DNA from: Pectinophora gossypiella
Taxonomy: Eukaryota > Arthropoda > Insecta > Lepidoptera > Gelechiidae
Reading direction: 5' to 3'
DNA: 64,000 nt
NCBI RefSeq assembly: GCF_024362695.1
Contig: NC_065422.1
Coordinates: 1,178,001 to 1,242,000, forward strand
Shown: piece by piece, positions 61,676-64,000 of the stretch
Position numbering within the stretch: the stretch's first letter is position 1
How the letters are laid out: every line of letters starts with the position of its first letter
The notes under the pieces: generated by a model
Told to the model about the DNA's origin: nothing
The model's database searches: none
What the model saw: only the letters and a program-made list of their open reading frames with translations
Made by a program: the position numbers and the translations under genes

Positions 61676-62191
61676 TTTCTCCAGACAGTATGCGTGAGTG
61701 TGTGTGTTGTGTGTGGCGACCCTTTATACCTAATAAATAATGTCTTACTTTCCAAAGTACTGAAATAAAACTATTAAGAAAAACGGTTTGCTTAAAGAAA
61801 AAGTTTCCCAGTAATACCGAGTAATTTATTAACACACCTTCTTTATTTAACTTCTCTACCAGCCGTAGACTATCAATCACTTTCAAAGGTCACTGCCACA
61901 CTAATTAAACATAATGATTTACTCCGTCTTAGTCTAAAATTAGCTTTACTGCTGCATCCACTTAAGAGTTTTGTTGTTTGTGTTTGTGGTTTATAAACAT
62001 ACTTGAACACGTATGTATGTGTTTGAATTCACGCCCGTTACCCCTATGGGATGGGCAGAGCCACAAGTAATCAGACAACGTCATCCATTTTTGAAAAGAA
62101 GGTCTACCTCTAAGATGGATAGGATGAACCGTATATTAAACAAATAATAATACTATATACAATACACACTATACAGTATACACTTACTGCT
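61676..62191. other. No gene; LINE-F-like tail
   Basis: 62030-62080 is an antisense LINE-F-like tail ('acgcccgttacccctatggg', 'atgggcagagccacaagtaa'). The rest has nothing recognised. Confidence 0.4.
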
Positions 62192-62290
62192 ATACAGGGT
62201 GTCAGTGACATCGTAACGAAAATTTTCAGGGATGATTCAGACCATGATTCTGAGTTGATATCAAGTGGAATTTTCCGTCGCAAAATTATA
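62192..62290. mobile_element. MITE-M left arm
   Basis: 'tacagggtgtcagtgacatc', 'gtaacgaaaattttcaggga', 'gatatcaagtggaattttcc' and 'gtcgcaaaat'. The right arm is absent. Confidence 0.65.
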
Positions 62291-62461
62291 GGTATAAAAT
62301 TATCACCTTTATATTACACCCAGACACAATTACAACTTCCACCCATTATTATTCTGATCAACATAAAAAGAAGTAATATAGGCAACATAATTCTATACAT
62401 AATGTGATCCAAATATCAAGCAGCAGTTATTTTTATATAAGATTTTGCCATTACATTTATA

Positions 62462-62600
62462 GTCATCATCATCATCATCAGCCCATTAACGTCCCCACTG
62501 CTGGGGCACGGGCCTTCCCTATAGATGGATAAGGAGGTCGGGCCTTAAACCACCACGCGGGCCCAGTGCGGATTGGTGGTTATTAACGACTGCTAATGCA
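62462..62600 (-). mobile_element. SINE-5S 3' half with target duplication
   Basis: Antisense (GAT)n, 'gcccattaacgtccccactg', 'gctggggcacgggccttccc', 'gcccagtgcggattggtggt' to 'taacgactgctaatgca'. It is flanked by 'cattacat' at 62449-62456 and 62601-62608. 5'-truncated. Confidence 0.82.
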
Positions 62601-63174
62601 CATTACATAAATTGTGGACATTTATAGTATTTTTGAACAATTATGTTCCCCACTAATAAGAAAATTGGTAATTATCACGTTAAATCTCGGCAGCCATCTA
62701 TATTAATTTTGGGGAACGTAACCTGGAAATTCGACACCAGTCCAGCATAGAAGGAATCATTGTTTTTCCGCATAGTAGAAGATAATATAATTTACTATTC
62801 CCGAATAAACGAATATCCTCTTTCTTATAATTCGTATAATGAAAGAATTCCACATAAATAATGGAATCACGGAATTGTCATCGCTCTGTCGCGCCGATAC
62901 CATGATATCCCCTTGGGGTAAGACGAGTAGGAAAATTCGGGCCAAGAGCATGTCTGACACAAGTAAAAGGGATCCGTAGCTTTGTTGTATTTAGAAAGTT
63001 AATGACGTATTTTTTAATATGTTTGCAAAGTAACCACATACCGGAGAATCCATAAAAATAAACATTACATTATTAAAGATTTTATATGTTTATTCTTTTT
63101 CTTTGTGTTTAATTTTAATTCTTTTGCTGTGGTGACCACAGATCCTAGAAACATGTGGTGGCCAGTGCTATAGT
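62601..63174. other. No recognised feature
   Basis: About 570 bp of AT-rich sequence. Confidence 0.4.
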
Positions 63175-63430
63175 CATCATCATTAATTTAAGAGCCGCGC
63201 TCTTGTCGGTGCAGCATCCTCCATTCTTGTCTATCAAAGGCCAATTCCTTCACTTCCTTATAAGACACGACATTTGCCTTCTCTTTAATCTATTCCATGT
63301 AAAGTTCATCTTGGTCTTCCCCTTCCTCTGTTTCCTTGTAGCTTCCCTTCTATGATGTTTTTGAGAAATTCGTCGTGTCTTATTAAGTGTCCAATCATCT
63401 TGCCTCTTCGGTCAATAACTCTCAATATTT
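63175..63430 (-). mobile_element. LINE 3' fragment, longest copy of its family
   Basis: 'cattaatttaagagccgcgc', 'cttgtcggtgcagcatcctc', 'gtctatcaaaggccaattcc', 'cttggtcttccccttcctct', 'cttctatgatgtttttgaga' and 'ttaagtgtccaatcatcttg'. Its complement ends 'ggctcttaaattaatgatga', like other LINE tails here. Confidence 0.6.
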
Positions 63431-63548
63431 GCTAGCACTTCAAATATGTTGTGACTTGTGACTCTATCCTTGTTGCAATATGACAACGTTTTGTTTTATG
63501 TTTATGTCTGTGTGTTGTCCTGTGTAAATAAATAAATTCATTGTTTTA

Positions 63549-63932
63549 GGTTTAAGCGGTTATTACCATAATTAAAACACATAATAACGGGTTCTTACCG
63601 CGTTTGAATCAGGGATATGAGACTCCCGATTTTTAGATGTTCATCAGGACAAACCCTTTTGGGGTTTATTGATGTGATCTATTGTTTTTAGTTTATAAGT
63701 TTGTATAAGTTTAAATAAAATAAATAATAATAAATAATAATAGACACTGTTTTATGCACACACAATTTTCTACGGGCAGTCTGCCCGTAGAAAATTATGG
63801 ATCTACCTACTCCACTCCAATCTCATCAGTCATCCCGTGATCATGGCACTTGCAACAGTGTCGAAATATCGGGAGTCTCATATCCCTGATTTAAACGCGG
63901 TAAGAACCCGTTATTATGTGTTTTGATTATAA
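63549..63932. repeat. Large inverted repeat of the 'AACGGGTTC' family with central 33-bp palindrome
   Basis: Left arm 63565-63640 and right arm 63850-63932 are inverted ('cataataacgggttcttacc' against 'ggtaagaacccgttattatg'). Between them are a LINE-tail-like piece ('catcaggacaaaccctttt') and the palindrome AATTTTCTACGGGCAG, T, CTGCCCGTAGAAAATT at 63764-63796. Confidence 0.8.
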
Positions 63933-64000
63933 TAAATTCATTGTTTTTAGGGTTCTATCAGTCGCTAAGGGACCCCTAAAAGAACGTTATTGGTAGCGAT

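Overview
This window is animal nuclear DNA, almost certainly from a moth or butterfly (Lepidoptera). It is AT-rich, has no operons or long ORFs, and is packed with insect-type mobile DNA. Markers include tRNA- and 5S-headed SINEs, 5'-truncated RTE-type LINEs whose ORF2 ends in GEAYAQQWASYG, short Helitrons with TCACTACATA and CTAG ends, TTAA-flanked piggyBac-like MITEs, a hAT-like element and a Ty3/gypsy-like LTR retrotransposon. The species cannot be read from the sequence. Family labels used here (SINE-A, B, C, D, 5S; LINE-E and so on) are local names for sequences that recur inside the window.

Layout. 1-8.9 kb: SINE-A/B/C/D copies, two Helitron-like elements (2672-3347), foldback MITEs and LINE tails. 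9.0-11.1 kb: a tandem array of about 250-bp units, a GT microsatellite and a long-TIR MITE. 11.2-22.7 kb: a full-length 5S-headed SINE, more SINEs, two 5'-truncated RTE insertions with 13-bp target duplications, a decayed reverse-transcriptase fragment and a 29-bp minisatellite. 24.3-25.4 kb: LINE ends on the minus strand, one carrying a C-terminal zinc finger. 28.0-34.25 kb: a three-level nest in which a hAT-like element contains a LINE end, which contains a 5410-bp LTR element with apparently identical 1551-bp LTRs, a 4-bp target duplication, a primer-binding site, a purine tract and only a short gag-like ORF. 34.9-37.6 kb: a foldback element split by a SINE and a Helitron, then a 205-bp piggyBac-like MITE. 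38-52 kb: mixed SINE and LINE debris. 52.5-52.9 kb: the one convincing host-gene piece, a GC-rich terminal coding exon on the minus strand with a nearby polyadenylation signal. 53-64 kb: repeats, plus a candidate 37-nt micro-exon (58269-58305), a MADF-like coding scrap (60155-60331), a perfect 28-bp hairpin and several copies of a short inverted repeat that inserts with 11-14-bp target duplications.

The elements are linked. Three SINE families with different Pol III heads share one central domain, and two of them end in a sequence that mimics the 3' end of the resident RTE LINE. This fits SINEs mobilised by that LINE. Apart from the terminal exon, and possibly the micro-exon and MADF scrap, I see no host protein gene; most of the window reads as intron or intergenic DNA.
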